Of a stretch of DNA of 64,000 bases, positions 24,176 to 32,058 are shown one piece after another; the first letter of the stretch is position 1, and the number at the start of each line of letters is the position of its first letter. Made by a program: the position numbers and the translations under genes. The notes below the pieces were generated by a model. The model did not search any database. It saw nothing but the letters and a program-made list of their open reading frames with translations, and was not told the origin of the DNA. This DNA comes from Tetragenococcus sp041859945 (GTDB lineage: Bacteria > Bacillota > Bacilli > Lactobacillales > Enterococcaceae): the NCBI GenBank assembly GCA_041859945.1, contig JBFLGC010000004.1, forward strand, positions 1 to 64,000, written 5' to 3'.

Positions 24176-25585
24176 ATGACAATTGATTGGCAAAAAGAAG
24201 TTGAAGCAAGAAAAGAAGACTTGCTCAATGATTTAGTTGGTTTGCTAAAAATCAACAGTGAACGAGAAGATGATAAGACTAGCGCAGATGCGCCTTTTGG
24301 TCCGGGACCCAAAGCAGCCTTATTACATATGCTGTCCTATGGGGAACGTGATGGTTTTGTGGTCAAAAATGTCGATAATTATGCCGGTCATATCGATTTG
24401 GGTGAGGGCGATGAAACGCTAGGTATCTTTGGTCACATGGATGTGGTACCTGCTGGCGATGGTTGGGAAACAGATCCTTATGAACCAGTCATCAAAGACG
24501 GTCGTATTTATGCACGAGGCTCATCTGATGATAAAGGACCAAGTGTCGCTGCTTATTATGCGATGAAGATCATCAAAGAATTAAACTTGCCAATGTCGAA
24601 AAAAGTTCGCTTTGTCGTAGGTTCAGACGAAGAAAGTGGCTGGGGCGACATGGACCATTATTTTAAACACGAAACCGCTCCTGACTTTGGCTTTTCTCCC
24701 GATGCCGAATTTCCGATCATCAACGGGGAAAAAGGCAACGTATCGATCGGTTTGAATTGGGAGGCCACTGATACCGGCAATTATAGCTTACAAGATTTCC
24801 ATGCTGGCTTGCGGCCGAATATGGTACCTGGAACAGCTAGAGCTATCGTAAAAACACCTGATGTGACCACAGCTGATGCGATTTGCGAAGCTTTCCAAGT
24901 TTATTTGACCAAAAATCATTTGACCGGATCTGCAACACCCAATGAAGCTGTGGTTACGTTGGATCTGATTGGCAAAGGTGCCCATGGCGCGAGTCCACAA
25001 ATCGGGACCAATGCTGCTACATTTTTAGCGGTATTCTTAGATGACTATGACTTTGCCGGTGGGGCTAAGGATTTCATTAAGTCAATCGCCACTTATGTTC
25101 ATGAAGATTTTTATGGTGAAAAATTGGGCGTGGCACACACTGATCCCAAGATGGGACAATTGACCATGAATGCTGGCCTGTTCACTTTTATCCCTGAAAA
25201 AGAAGCCTTTGTGAATTTGAATTTCCGCTATCCGCAAGGAACTGATTTAGAAACGATCCAAGCAGGGCTGGATAAAACAGTCGGCCAACATGGGGCCAAA
25301 CAAACAGTGGCAGGACACCATATGCCCCCACACTATGTACCTAAAGATGATCCATTGGTACAAACCTTACTGGATGTCTACGAAGCTCATACTGGTGAAA
25401 AAGGGGAAGAACAAATCATCGGCGGCGGGACTTATGGCCGCTTGTTGAAACGCGGTGTTGCTTATGGGGCAATGTTCCCAGGCTATACCGATACCATGCA
25501 CCAAGCCAATGAATTCATGGAACTTGAAGATTTGTTCCGCGCCACAGTAATTTATTGTGATGCGATCTATCGATTGGTCAAATAG
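24176..25585 (+). CDS. pepV: Dipeptidase PepV (M20 family)
   Basis: I start at ATG 24176, seven bases after GAGGAGG; the frame is open further upstream but that part spans the promoter. The 469-residue length equals lactic acid bacterial PepV. Zinc-site motifs are intact: GHMDVVPAGDGW (His and Asp), RGSSDDKGP (bridging Asp), SDEESGWGD (catalytic Glu) and PDAEFP. The C-terminal GGGTYGRLLKRGVAYG and DTMHQANE are also typical. It cleaves dipeptides in the cytoplasm as the last step of peptide use. It stands alone, after the Abi/IS region. Confidence 0.95.
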   Translation: MTIDWQKEVEARKEDLLNDLVGLLKINSEREDDKTSADAPFGPGPKAALLHMLSYGERDGFVVKNVDNYAGHIDLGEGDETLGIFGHMDVVPAGDGWETDPYEPVIKDGRIYARGSSDDKGPSVAAYYAMKIIKELNLPMSKKVRFVVGSDEESGWGDMDHYFKHETAPDFGFSPDAEFPIINGEKGNVSIGLNWEATDTGNYSLQDFHAGLRPNMVPGTARAIVKTPDVTTADAICEAFQVYLTKNHLTGSATPNEAVVTLDLIGKGAHGASPQIGTNAATFLAVFLDDYDFAGGAKDFIKSIATYVHEDFYGEKLGVAHTDPKMGQLTMNAGLFTFIPEKEAFVNLNFRYPQGTDLETIQAGLDKTVGQHGAKQTVAGHHMPPHYVPKDDPLVQTLLDVYEAHTGEKGEEQIIGGGTYGRLLKRGVAYGAMFPGYTDTMHQANEFMELEDLFRATVIYCDAIYRLVK

Positions 25586-25657
25586 GGCGATTTATACAAT
25601 TGATAAGAGAAATAAGCAAAAGATATAAAAAATTTGTGGTATGAATGACTAAAACTC

Positions 25658-25693
25658 CTGAAGCTCTGACGATTTTGATCGCCAGAGCTTCAG
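25658..25693. terminator. Hairpin after pepV
   Basis: CTGAAGCTCTG (25658-25668) pairs with CAGAGCTTCAG (25683-25693), extended by CG pairs, around a short loop. There is no clear U-tract, so it may act as a weak terminator or a 3' stabilising structure. Confidence 0.6.
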
Positions 25694-25756
25694 TGTAATA
25701 AGGCTACATTTGGAAACTAAAAATTTCTCTTATTGGTGATGGAAAGAGGGAAATAT

Positions 25757-26251
25757 ATGGATACCAGTACAGTATCGATTAGAGAGATGAAACATACTGA
25801 TTATGAAATAATGGCTCAATGGTTGAGTACCGAAGAGGTCTTAGAATTCTATGGAGATGTAAACTCTCCATTTACATTGCAACAAGTTAAGGATAAATAT
25901 AAACCAAGAGTAAATAGGAAAGTTTCTGTAACACCCTATATTGTTGAGTTAGCTGGCTCTCCCATTGGGTTTATGCAATACTATATATTGGATGAGAAAA
26001 TACAAGAAAAATTCGGATATCCGACAAATTTAACTGTGTTTGGGATTGATCAATTTATCGGTTATCCTAAACTCTTTAATAAAGGCATTGAAACAAAAAT
26101 AATAAGATTATTTATTGAACATATCTATCAACACAAACATGTAGATTTCATTATTTTAGATCCCGCTATTTCAAACACTAGAGCAATAAGGACGTATGAA
26201 AAATGTGGATTCAGAAAGGTAAAAAAATTAATGATGGTACAAGTTGGTTAA
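25757..26251 (+). CDS. GNAT acetyltransferase, AAC(6')-like
   Basis: The ATG at 25757 follows AAAGAGGG. The 164-residue GNAT protein has the pattern of AAC(6')-type aminoglycoside acetyltransferases: MAQWLSTEEVLEFYGD, PYIVELAGSPIGFMQYY, VFGIDQFIGYPKLFNKGIETK (acetyl-CoA binding) and ILDPAISNTRAIRTYEKCGF. Its codon use is more AT-rich than that of its neighbours and it stands alone between two hairpins, which hints at transfer. It could acetylate an aminoglycoside or another amine. Distant GNATs of this group are not all resistance enzymes, so resistance is unproved. Confidence 0.78.
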   Translation: MDTSTVSIREMKHTDYEIMAQWLSTEEVLEFYGDVNSPFTLQQVKDKYKPRVNRKVSVTPYIVELAGSPIGFMQYYILDEKIQEKFGYPTNLTVFGIDQFIGYPKLFNKGIETKIIRLFIEHIYQHKHVDFIILDPAISNTRAIRTYEKCGFRKVKKLMMVQVG

Positions 26252-26268
26252 TGGAATACAAAATTAAC

Positions 26269-26337
26269 TATGGATAACCTTCTTCTTTAAAGCTAACCTC
26301 GTTGAGTTCGACGGGGTTAGCTTTAGTTATCCACAGT
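26269..26337. terminator. Extended hairpin between the GNAT gene and the opposite PepSY-like gene
   Basis: AAAGCTAACC (26289-26298) pairs with GGTTAGCTTT (26315-26324). An outer arm, CTATGGATAAC (26269-26279), pairs with GTTATCCACAG (26327-26337) except one position. The two genes are convergent, so it may terminate both. The outer right arm happens to contain a DnaA-box sequence TTATCCACA. Confidence 0.7.
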
Positions 26338-26355
26338 TTTAAATACAGATGCTTT

Positions 26356-26703
26356 TTAATCCGTTACTAAATTTCTTGTCACGTCCAACACGGTGCCTGT
26401 TTTGGCGTCGGCTAAAAATTCATAGCTGACCAGTTTTCCGTCTTCAAGTCGGGTGATACCGCCTGTGTAGCCTTGCAGTTTTACGGCAAATTTACGGACG
26501 TTTTGTTTTTCAAAGTTGATCCATGAGCCTTCGATCGGGCCTTCTGTCAAGAAAGCGCGTTTGACTTTTTCTAAGATCGTATCGGGATGTATATTTTCTC
26601 GATTTTTTGCCCACACGGTAGAGGCGATCCCGCTAGCCAGACCGATGCCGGCACCAAGCGCTAGTCCTCCTTTAAAATAGTTGAAGCGTTCTTCGATTTC
26701 CAT
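26356..26703 (-). CDS. Small membrane-anchored protein, PepSY-like
   Basis: 115 residues. Residues 11-30 form a small-residue-rich membrane or signal helix (GGLALGAGIGLASGIASTVW). The rest has the pattern of a short PepSY-type domain (EGSWINFEKQNV, YTGGITRLEDGKLVSYEFLADAKTGTVLDV). Similar small proteins occur near pepA in lactic acid bacteria, with no defined function. It is divergent from the pepA gene that follows on the plus strand. Confidence 0.68.
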   Translation of the reverse strand: MEIEERFNYFKGGLALGAGIGLASGIASTVWAKNRENIHPDTILEKVKRAFLTEGPIEGSWINFEKQNVRKFAVKLQGYTGGITRLEDGKLVSYEFLADAKTGTVLDVTRNLVTD

Positions 26704-26855
26704 AGAGAGGCTCCTTTCCCTTGCGTTTTTTATTTTTTATCTGTTATAAGGTCTCCTTCATTTTACCATAAAACTAAAAAATCAGTTAGAAAATGTTCCA
26801 ACTTTCCTAAATTACGTTATACTAGATAAGAAAGCTCAATTAAAGGAGGACAGGT

Positions 26856-26873
26856 TTGGCAATTGCCAGACAC
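26856..26873 (+). promoter_or_regulatory. 18-base palindromic spacer between RBS and pepA start
   Basis: AAGGAGG (26843-26849) is 29 bases from the pepA ATG at 26879, and no start codon lies in frame between. The intervening TTGGCAATTGCCAGACAC contains the palindrome TGGCAATTGCCA. Folding it, or removing it, would bring the ribosome site to a normal distance of about ten bases. The same 18 bases occur once more, in the GH43 gene at 15808-15825. Confidence 0.55.
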
Positions 26874-26878
26874 TTATT

Positions 26879-27955
26879 ATGGAAGAAAAAACATTTCAAC
26901 GCATCAAGGAATTGACCGAGTTACAAGGCACTAGCGGCAATGAAGAAGATATCCGCAGCTATATGCGACATGCAATGACACCTTTAGTCGATGAAGTCCG
27001 TCAAGATGGTTTAGGCGGTATTTTTGGGATCCGTCAGAACGAAGATCCTGAGGCGCCAACAATCATGGTCGCAGCCCACATGGACGAAGTTGGTTTTGTT
27101 TTGACACAAATCACTGATCGCGGGTTGTTCAAGGTCAGTCCTTTAGGTGGCTGGAATCCTTTCGTTGTTTCGGCCCAACGCTTTACCTTAAAGACCCACC
27201 TTGGCAACTATCCTTGTATTTCTTCATCAGTACCACCACATTTACTACGGGGCAAAGGGTCACAAGCCACGCCTGATGTCAAAGATATTTTGTTTGATGC
27301 TGGTTTTGAATCGCGTGAAGAAGCGGAAAGTTTTGGCGTACGTCCCGGTGATACGATCGTGCCGCAAGTAGAAACTGTCAAAACGGCAAATGGTAAAAAC
27401 ATCATTTCTAAATCTTGGGACAATCGTTATGGCTGTACTGTTGTTTTAGAGGCCTTAGAAGCTTTACAAGGCGAAAAATTAGGTCATACCTTAGTTGCCG
27501 GTGCCAATGTTCAAGAAGAAGTCGGCTTACGTGGTGCTCGTCCAGCGGTCACTAAATTCAAACCAGACTTATTTTTTGCGGTTGATTGCTCAGCTGCTGA
27601 TGATACCGTTACGAAAAATGGCACATTTGGTCATCTCGGTGAAGGCACGCTTTTCCGTTTTTACGACCCTGGTATGATCATGTTACCGAAGATGAAAGAA
27701 TATTTGCTAGATACGGCTGAAACGAACCAAATCCCTTATCAATACTTTGCTTCAACTGGTGGTACGGATGCGGGGGCTGCCCATCTATCAAATGAAGGAA
27801 TCCCTAGTGCCGTGATCGGTGTTTGTGGGCGTTATATCCATACCCATCAAACCTTGTTTAGTATTGCTGACTTTGAAGCGGCCCGCGAAATGTTGATTCA
27901 AGTTTTACGCGGTTTGGATAAATCAACCGTTGCCACGATCGTTCAGGGGGCCTGA
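26879..27955 (+). CDS. pepA: Glutamyl aminopeptidase, M42 family
   Basis: The 358-residue protein shows all M42 metallopeptidase motifs: AAHMDEVGF (first zinc His and Asp), SWDNRYGC (bridging Asp), NVQEEVGLRGA (catalytic Glu pair), FAVDCSAADD and STGGTDAGAAH (last zinc ligands). It removes N-terminal residues, in lactic acid bacteria chiefly Glu and Asp, from peptides in the cytoplasm. MEEKTF is the natural N-terminus, although the ribosome site lies unusually far upstream behind a palindromic spacer. Confidence 0.93.
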   Translation: MEEKTFQRIKELTELQGTSGNEEDIRSYMRHAMTPLVDEVRQDGLGGIFGIRQNEDPEAPTIMVAAHMDEVGFVLTQITDRGLFKVSPLGGWNPFVVSAQRFTLKTHLGNYPCISSSVPPHLLRGKGSQATPDVKDILFDAGFESREEAESFGVRPGDTIVPQVETVKTANGKNIISKSWDNRYGCTVVLEALEALQGEKLGHTLVAGANVQEEVGLRGARPAVTKFKPDLFFAVDCSAADDTVTKNGTFGHLGEGTLFRFYDPGMIMLPKMKEYLLDTAETNQIPYQYFASTGGTDAGAAHLSNEGIPSAVIGVCGRYIHTHQTLFSIADFEAAREMLIQVLRGLDKSTVATIVQGA

Positions 27956-28033
27956 AACTAGAAACAACTTTTTATCAATTAATGATTCAAAATGCTATAC
28001 TGATGATAGAAAAGATAGAAAGTAGGGAAACTT

Positions 28034-28348
28034 ATGATCATTCCAAAAGATGTCGAAGAATTAGCCACTTACGTCGAAAAAGGCAAGAATGTTTTTTGCT
28101 TTACTGCTGATTGGTGTGGTGACTGCCGATTTATCAAACCATTTTTCCCAGAAATCGAAAAAGATTTTCCGGAATATACTTTTGTGGAAGTCGATCGCGA
28201 TAAGTATATAGAAATTGCCCAAATGTGGAGTATAATGGGGATTCCTAGTTTTGTCGTCGTGGAAGACGGCAAAGAAGCTGGACGTTTGGTCAATAAAAAT
28301 CGCAAGACTAAAGAAGAAATCGAAACATTTTTAAGTAGTATCAATTAG
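28034..28348 (+). CDS. Thioredoxin-like protein
   Basis: 104 residues with a thioredoxin fold: active site WCGDC (Cys 28 and 31), then GIPSFVVVEDG containing the cis-Pro. CGDC instead of CGPC marks a thioredoxin-like family common in lactic acid bacteria next to the ytpR gene. It is cytoplasmic, with no signal peptide. It likely reduces disulfides, but its partners are unknown. The ytpR-type gene begins 24 bases downstream. Confidence 0.9.
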   Translation: MIIPKDVEELATYVEKGKNVFCFTADWCGDCRFIKPFFPEIEKDFPEYTFVEVDRDKYIEIAQMWSIMGIPSFVVVEDGKEAGRLVNKNRKTKEEIETFLSSIN

Positions 28349-28372
28349 TTGTAGGAACGAGGAGGAACTTTG

Positions 28373-28990
28373 TTGATTTTTGCATATAATCCCTTACATG
28401 TCGGTGATACCTTACTGGTCATTGTCGCCGATGACAAGCATATGGACCAACAAGTCACACGTAAAAAAGATGTGGCCCGTATTGAAACAGAAGACGGACG
28501 GGTGGTCGGTTGGAATTTTTTTGCTATTTCACAAAAAATGCCCATTGTTGGTAACGGCCAAGTTATGTTATCTGATGAACAACTAGCCACATTAAATGAT
28601 TTACTTGAACAGGCTGGCTTTGCCGAACGTTTAGTGGCTGATCGAAAACCAAAATTTGTCATAGGCTTTGTCGAAAGTTGTGTGGCTCATCCCGATAGCG
28701 ATCACTTATCGATCACTCAAGTCGATTTAAAAGATGAAAAATTACAAATCGTCTGTGGTGCACCGAATATCCGTCGCGGCCTAAAAGTCGTAGTGGCAAA
28801 ACCGGGTGCGATGATGCCTGATGGTAGTCTGATTTGGCCTGGGAGCTTACGTGGTGTGGAAAGTTTTGGGATGATCTGTTCCGCGAAAGAACTGCAGCTA
28901 GCTAACGCCCCCTTAAAGCGTGGCATCCTTGAATTATCACCAGATGCTGAAGTAGGTGCCGACTTTTGGTCGTATCGAGAAAATAAATAG
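28373..28990 (+). CDS. ytpR: YtpR-type tRNA-binding domain protein
   Basis: Two TTG codons (28370, 28373) follow GGAGG; the second gives MIFAYN and better spacing. The 205-residue protein ends with an EMAP/OB-fold tRNA-binding domain (FVIGFVESCVAHPDSDHLSITQVDL, IVCGAPNIRRGLKVVVAKPGA, SFGMICSAKEL) like that of the PheT N-terminus. The N-terminal 90 residues are the DUF4479-type part found in YtpR. It is a stand-alone tRNA-binding protein whose role is not established. Confidence 0.88.
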   Translation: MIFAYNPLHVGDTLLVIVADDKHMDQQVTRKKDVARIETEDGRVVGWNFFAISQKMPIVGNGQVMLSDEQLATLNDLLEQAGFAERLVADRKPKFVIGFVESCVAHPDSDHLSITQVDLKDEKLQIVCGAPNIRRGLKVVVAKPGAMMPDGSLIWPGSLRGVESFGMICSAKELQLANAPLKRGILELSPDAEVGADFWSYRENK

Positions 28991-28994
28991 CTAA

Positions 28995-29038
28995 AAAGAG
29001 CCAGATGCCTGATCAAATAAGCTTCTGGCTCTTTTTTT
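28995..29038 (+). terminator. Terminator after ytpR
   Basis: AAAGAGCCAGA (28995-29005) pairs with TCTGGCTCTTT (29024-29034), followed by seven T in total. Confidence 0.92.
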
Positions 29039-29092
29039 GTCGAGAAAATCTGGTCAAAGCTGAAGTGACGTTAGAAAGGAAAAGCAATGTTA

Positions 29093-29256
29093 TCGGACAT
29101 GTTTTGTTTTAAAATGTGTTCGATACTGGACTATTGAACATGTTTTATTTTAAAATGTGTTCGATACTGGACTATTGAACATGTTTTATTTCAAAATATG
29201 TTCGATACTGGACTATTGAACATGTTTTATTTCAAAATGTGTTCAATACTCAACTA
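29093..29256. repeat. Tandem repeat, 41-bp period, about four copies, each with a palindrome
   Basis: The block CGATACTGG recurs at 29121, 29162 and 29203, and as CAATACTCA at 29244, so the period is exactly 41 bases. Each unit reads GAACATGTTTTATTT, then YAAAATGTGTTC, then GATACTGGACTATT. The first two parts form an imperfect palindrome with GAACA/TGTTC ends. Copies 2 to 4 are nearly identical, and the outer ones degenerate. It lies between two convergent terminators, with no credible gene. Confidence 0.9.
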
Positions 29257-29475
29257 TCTAACATACAGAAAGAATTCTGAACAAAGGTTTATAAGTCTGC
29301 GAAGTGATCTAAAATTTCAAAAGAAGGAACGTATGAAGCTGAGAGGTGATCGAAGTTTAAAAAAATTACAAAGTGCTATTATTCATAATAGATTCAAACA
29401 ACTAAGTATTGCCTTGTAGCAAGTACTTTTGCTATGGCCTCGTAATATTAAAGAAAAACAAAATACGATAGCTAT
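29257..29475. other. Intergenic stretch without a recognised gene
   Basis: AT-rich sequence between the 41-bp repeats and the htrA terminator. A 73-codon open frame covers part of it (29198-29419) but begins inside the repeats and resembles nothing I know. I see no promoter or RNA structure. Confidence 0.5.
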
Positions 29476-29515
29476 AAAAAAAGCTCCTACATCAATTTAG
29501 ATGTTAGGAGCTTTT
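29476..29515 (-). terminator. Terminator of htrA
   Basis: On the minus strand AAAAGCTCCTAACATC (29515-29500) pairs with GATGTAGGAGCTTTT (29493-29479), followed by more T. One bulged base is seen. It ends the htrA transcript. Confidence 0.9.
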
Positions 29516-29524
29516 GTAACTATT

Positions 29525-30784
29525 TTATTGATTCAAAATCGACTGGTCGACTGATAAGGTCACGGTCGTGGTATCTTTGTCTTCACCACGGTAATAGGTG
29601 ACTTCCATCGTATCGCCGACTTTCTTTTGATACAAATCAGCACGAAGATCTGTGATATCTTCAATGGCTTCACCATCGATTTCGGTGATGACATCGTATT
29701 GTTTCAAACCGGCTTGTTCAGCTGGAGTTGCATTATTGACACTTGTGATCACAACACCACTGGTTAAAGAGTCGGGCGTTTTGAGAAATTGTTTGATCTG
29801 TTCGGCACTGATCGAACTCAAGTTAGCCATCGTGATTCCTAGTGCTGGACGTGTCACTTTACCGTCTGTTTCCAATTGATTGATGATGGTCGTGACGTCT
29901 TTACTTGGAATCGCAAAGCCCATTCCTTCAACACTGACACCATTTGATCCGGAGCTTGCGATCTTACTTGAGTTGATTCCGACGACTTGACCAGCGATAT
30001 TGATCAGTGGTCCACCAGAATTTCCGGGGTTGATGGCGGCATCTGTTTGAATGGCGTTGATGCTGACGGATTCGCCAGATTCATTCGTGCTTTCAACCAA
30101 ACGATTCAAGGAAGAGATGATGCCCTGGGTGACCGAATTGGCATAATCAGAACCTAGTGGTGAGCCGATCGCAATGGCTGGTTCACCGACTTTTAGCGCA
30201 TCAGAATCACCAAATTCAGCGACACTGGAGACTTTTTCACTTGAAATCTTAAGTACTGCTAAATCCGTATAAGCATCAGTACCAACCAGAGTCGCTTCTT
30301 CTTTGGTCCCGTCCGCTAATAGGACTTCTAGACCTTGTTGATCTTCGACAACGTGATTGTTGGTCACGATATAAGCAGTATCGCCCTCTTTTTTATAAAT
30401 GACCCCACTACCTTCACTGGCGGCTTCTAAGGATGAATCAGAATCGTTAGTTCCTTCATTTTGGTCTGTTCCGAAAAGCCCGCCAAAAGGATCATTTTGC
30501 GATACGTTTTGTAAATTGATGATCGAAACAACGGAATCCTGCACTTTTTCAACAGCGGAAGTGACATCACTATCGACATCATATTTCACATTACTGACTT
30601 GCACATTTCCTTGTGAATCCGTGTTTCCAATAGTAGAGGTCCTATCAGTTGTATTCATGCCGGTCGCGTAATAAAAAACACCGATTGCTAAAGCGCCCCC
30701 AATGAGCCCACCTAAAAGACCGATTCCGAATTTTTTGAAGCCACTATTCCTTTGTTTCTTAGGTGTAACATCTTTTCTATCCAT
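29525..30784 (-). CDS. htrA: HtrA/DegP-like surface serine protease
   Basis: The start MDRKDVTPKK at 30784 follows AGGGGG; upstream in-frame codons lack a site. The 419-residue protein has one N-terminal membrane anchor (GIGLLGGLIGGALAIGVFYYA), a trypsin-like domain with the triad His in TNNHVV, Asp in TDLAVLKI and Ser in INPGNSGGPL, and a C-terminal PDZ domain (about 320-410, GVVITSVNNATPAEQAGL). It is a membrane-anchored protease and chaperone for misfolded exported proteins under heat or envelope stress. It is divergent from rlmH, with a DnaA-box-rich region between. Confidence 0.95.
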   Translation of the reverse strand: MDRKDVTPKKQRNSGFKKFGIGLLGGLIGGALAIGVFYYATGMNTTDRTSTIGNTDSQGNVQVSNVKYDVDSDVTSAVEKVQDSVVSIINLQNVSQNDPFGGLFGTDQNEGTNDSDSSLEAASEGSGVIYKKEGDTAYIVTNNHVVEDQQGLEVLLADGTKEEATLVGTDAYTDLAVLKISSEKVSSVAEFGDSDALKVGEPAIAIGSPLGSDYANSVTQGIISSLNRLVESTNESGESVSINAIQTDAAINPGNSGGPLINIAGQVVGINSSKIASSGSNGVSVEGMGFAIPSKDVTTIINQLETDGKVTRPALGITMANLSSISAEQIKQFLKTPDSLTSGVVITSVNNATPAEQAGLKQYDVITEIDGEAIEDITDLRADLYQKKVGDTMEVTYYRGEDKDTTTVTLSVDQSILNQ

Positions 30785-30917
30785 TTCTTTTAACCCCCTA
30801 TGCTTCTTTCTTAGTATTAGTATAATATCTCTTGATGATTTTAGTCTACTGTAAGACTTTGAAAAAATTATGAAAAACTTGCGCCAAAATAGATGCAAAT
30901 TTATGAAATTTTAAAAT

Positions 30918-31080
30918 TTATCCACAAAATAAGCGTGAATAAAACGTGCATAACTTATACACATCCTTGTGGATAAGGTGGATATTTTTTGTGTAAAACG
31001 TCTGTTCTTATCTAAAAAGGCGTCAAAAGAGCACATTATGCACAAAAATCTGTGGATAAACTTGTGGGTAATGTGGATAA
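30918..31080. promoter_or_regulatory. DnaA-box cluster between htrA and rlmH
   Basis: Perfect DnaA boxes (TTATCCACA on either strand) lie at 30918-30926 (+), 30968-30976 (-), 31051-31059 (-) and 31072-31080 (-). Close variants are TTATACACA at 30955-30963, TTATGCACA at 31036-31044 and TGTGGGTAA at 31063-31071. That makes seven boxes in 163 bases of AT-rich DNA. No dnaA or dnaN gene is in the window, so this is unlikely to be oriC itself. It may titrate DnaA or regulate the flanking genes. Confidence 0.82.
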
Positions 31081-31148
31081 CTTTGTTGAAAAAAGAGAAG
31101 AAATTTAAGTTGCTCTTGTGTATACTAGGAAATAAGGAAGTGATCCGA

Positions 31149-31628
31149 ATGAAAATAAAACTAATTTGTGTGGGGAAATTAAAAGAAAAATATTTAAAAC
31201 AAGGCATCCAAGAATATATCAAACGTTTGGGGGCTTACACTAAATTCGAAATCATCGAAGTAGCTGACGAGAAGGCACCAGAAACGTTAAGCCCTGCCGA
31301 AATGGAACAAGTGAAAGAAAAAGAAGGGGAGCGAATCTTAGCTAAAGTAAAAGATCATGATTATTGTTTTGCGCTTGCCATTGAGGGTAAAAATCCGAGT
31401 AGTGAAGTTTTTGCTCGCGAGATCGATCAACTGATGCTCCAAGGCAAAAGTGATTTTTGTTTTATCATCGGGGGATCACTGGGATTAAGTTCTGATGTGT
31501 TAGCGCGCAGTGATGCGAAGCTTTCTTTTGGTAAGATGACTTATCCTCATCAGTTGATGCGCTTGATTTTGGTGGAACAGATCTACCGGGCTTTTCGGAT
31601 CAATACAGGAGCTCCGTATCATAAATAG
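31149..31628 (+). CDS. rlmH: 23S rRNA (pseudouridine-1915-N3)-methyltransferase
   Basis: The ATG at 31149 begins MKIKLICVGKLKEKYL, the invariant RlmH N-terminus, giving the standard 159 residues. IIGGSLGLS is the SAM-binding part of the SPOUT knot, and IYRAFRINTGAPYHK is the typical C-terminus. The enzyme methylates pseudouridine 1915 in helix 69 of 23S rRNA on assembled ribosomes. The frame continues 60 codons upstream through the DnaA boxes, but that part is not homologous. Confidence 0.97.
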   Translation: MKIKLICVGKLKEKYLKQGIQEYIKRLGAYTKFEIIEVADEKAPETLSPAEMEQVKEKEGERILAKVKDHDYCFALAIEGKNPSSEVFAREIDQLMLQGKSDFCFIIGGSLGLSSDVLARSDAKLSFGKMTYPHQLMRLILVEQIYRAFRINTGAPYHK

Positions 31629-31643
31629 CGAGTTCCTGTATTG
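31601..31643. terminator. Hairpin over the end of rlmH
   Basis: CAATACAGGAGCTC (31601-31614) pairs with GAGTTCCTGTATTG (31630-31643) except for one G-T pair. The stop codon at 31626-31628 sits in the loop. No long U-tract follows. It lies between two convergent genes and may work as a terminator in either direction. Confidence 0.6.
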
Positions 31644-31652
31644 TAGCCATCT

Positions 31653-32048
31653 TTATTGTCTTTTCCGTTTGATTTGTTGATTGATTCGTTTCATGCTGAT
31701 GACATTTAGCAGATATAAGATTCCCCAAACCAACAGATATATCACTAGCATGATCAAGTTCAGAGAAAGTAATTCACTAGTGACAAAGCTGACCCAGTGA
31801 TTAGCCAACGCAGTGATATTGACAATGCAAAAGATGAGCAAATAATGCATCATCGTGTTCAAATAAAAATTTCCTTCACGTTCAAAAATGAGAGAAGCAG
31901 AACCAATCAAAGCACTCATGAGCCAGTTGACCCAAATGTCTTTGGCTGTGAAGATAAAACCCTCTCCCAAAAAGAGTACAACTAGTAAAAAGCAGAAAGA
32001 ACCGATCAATATTCCAGAAATGAGATAGTTTATTATTTTTTTTATCAT
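31653..32048 (-). CDS. DUF3021 family membrane protein
   Basis: 131 residues with four predicted helices and a basic C-terminus (MKRINQQIKRKRQ). Length, topology and position directly after a LytTR gene match DUF3021 proteins, which co-occur with LytTR regulators in Firmicutes and may hold the regulator in check at the membrane. It is last in a four-gene minus-strand operon. Confidence 0.8.
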   Translation of the reverse strand: MIKKIINYLISGILIGSFCFLLVVLFLGEGFIFTAKDIWVNWLMSALIGSASLIFEREGNFYLNTMMHYLLIFCIVNITALANHWVSFVTSELLSLNLIMLVIYLLVWGILYLLNVISMKRINQQIKRKRQ

Positions 32049-32058
32049 CGTTTTCCCC

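Noticed and set aside
29093..29256. CRISPR array
   Set aside because: The whole 41-base unit repeats with no variable spacers and there are no cas genes nearby.
29198..29419. 73-codon ORF after the tandem repeats
   Set aside because: It begins inside the 41-bp repeat, has no family resemblance and no convincing ribosome site.
30918..31080. The chromosomal origin oriC itself
   Set aside because: DnaA boxes are dense, but dnaA, dnaN or other origin genes are not next to it within this window.
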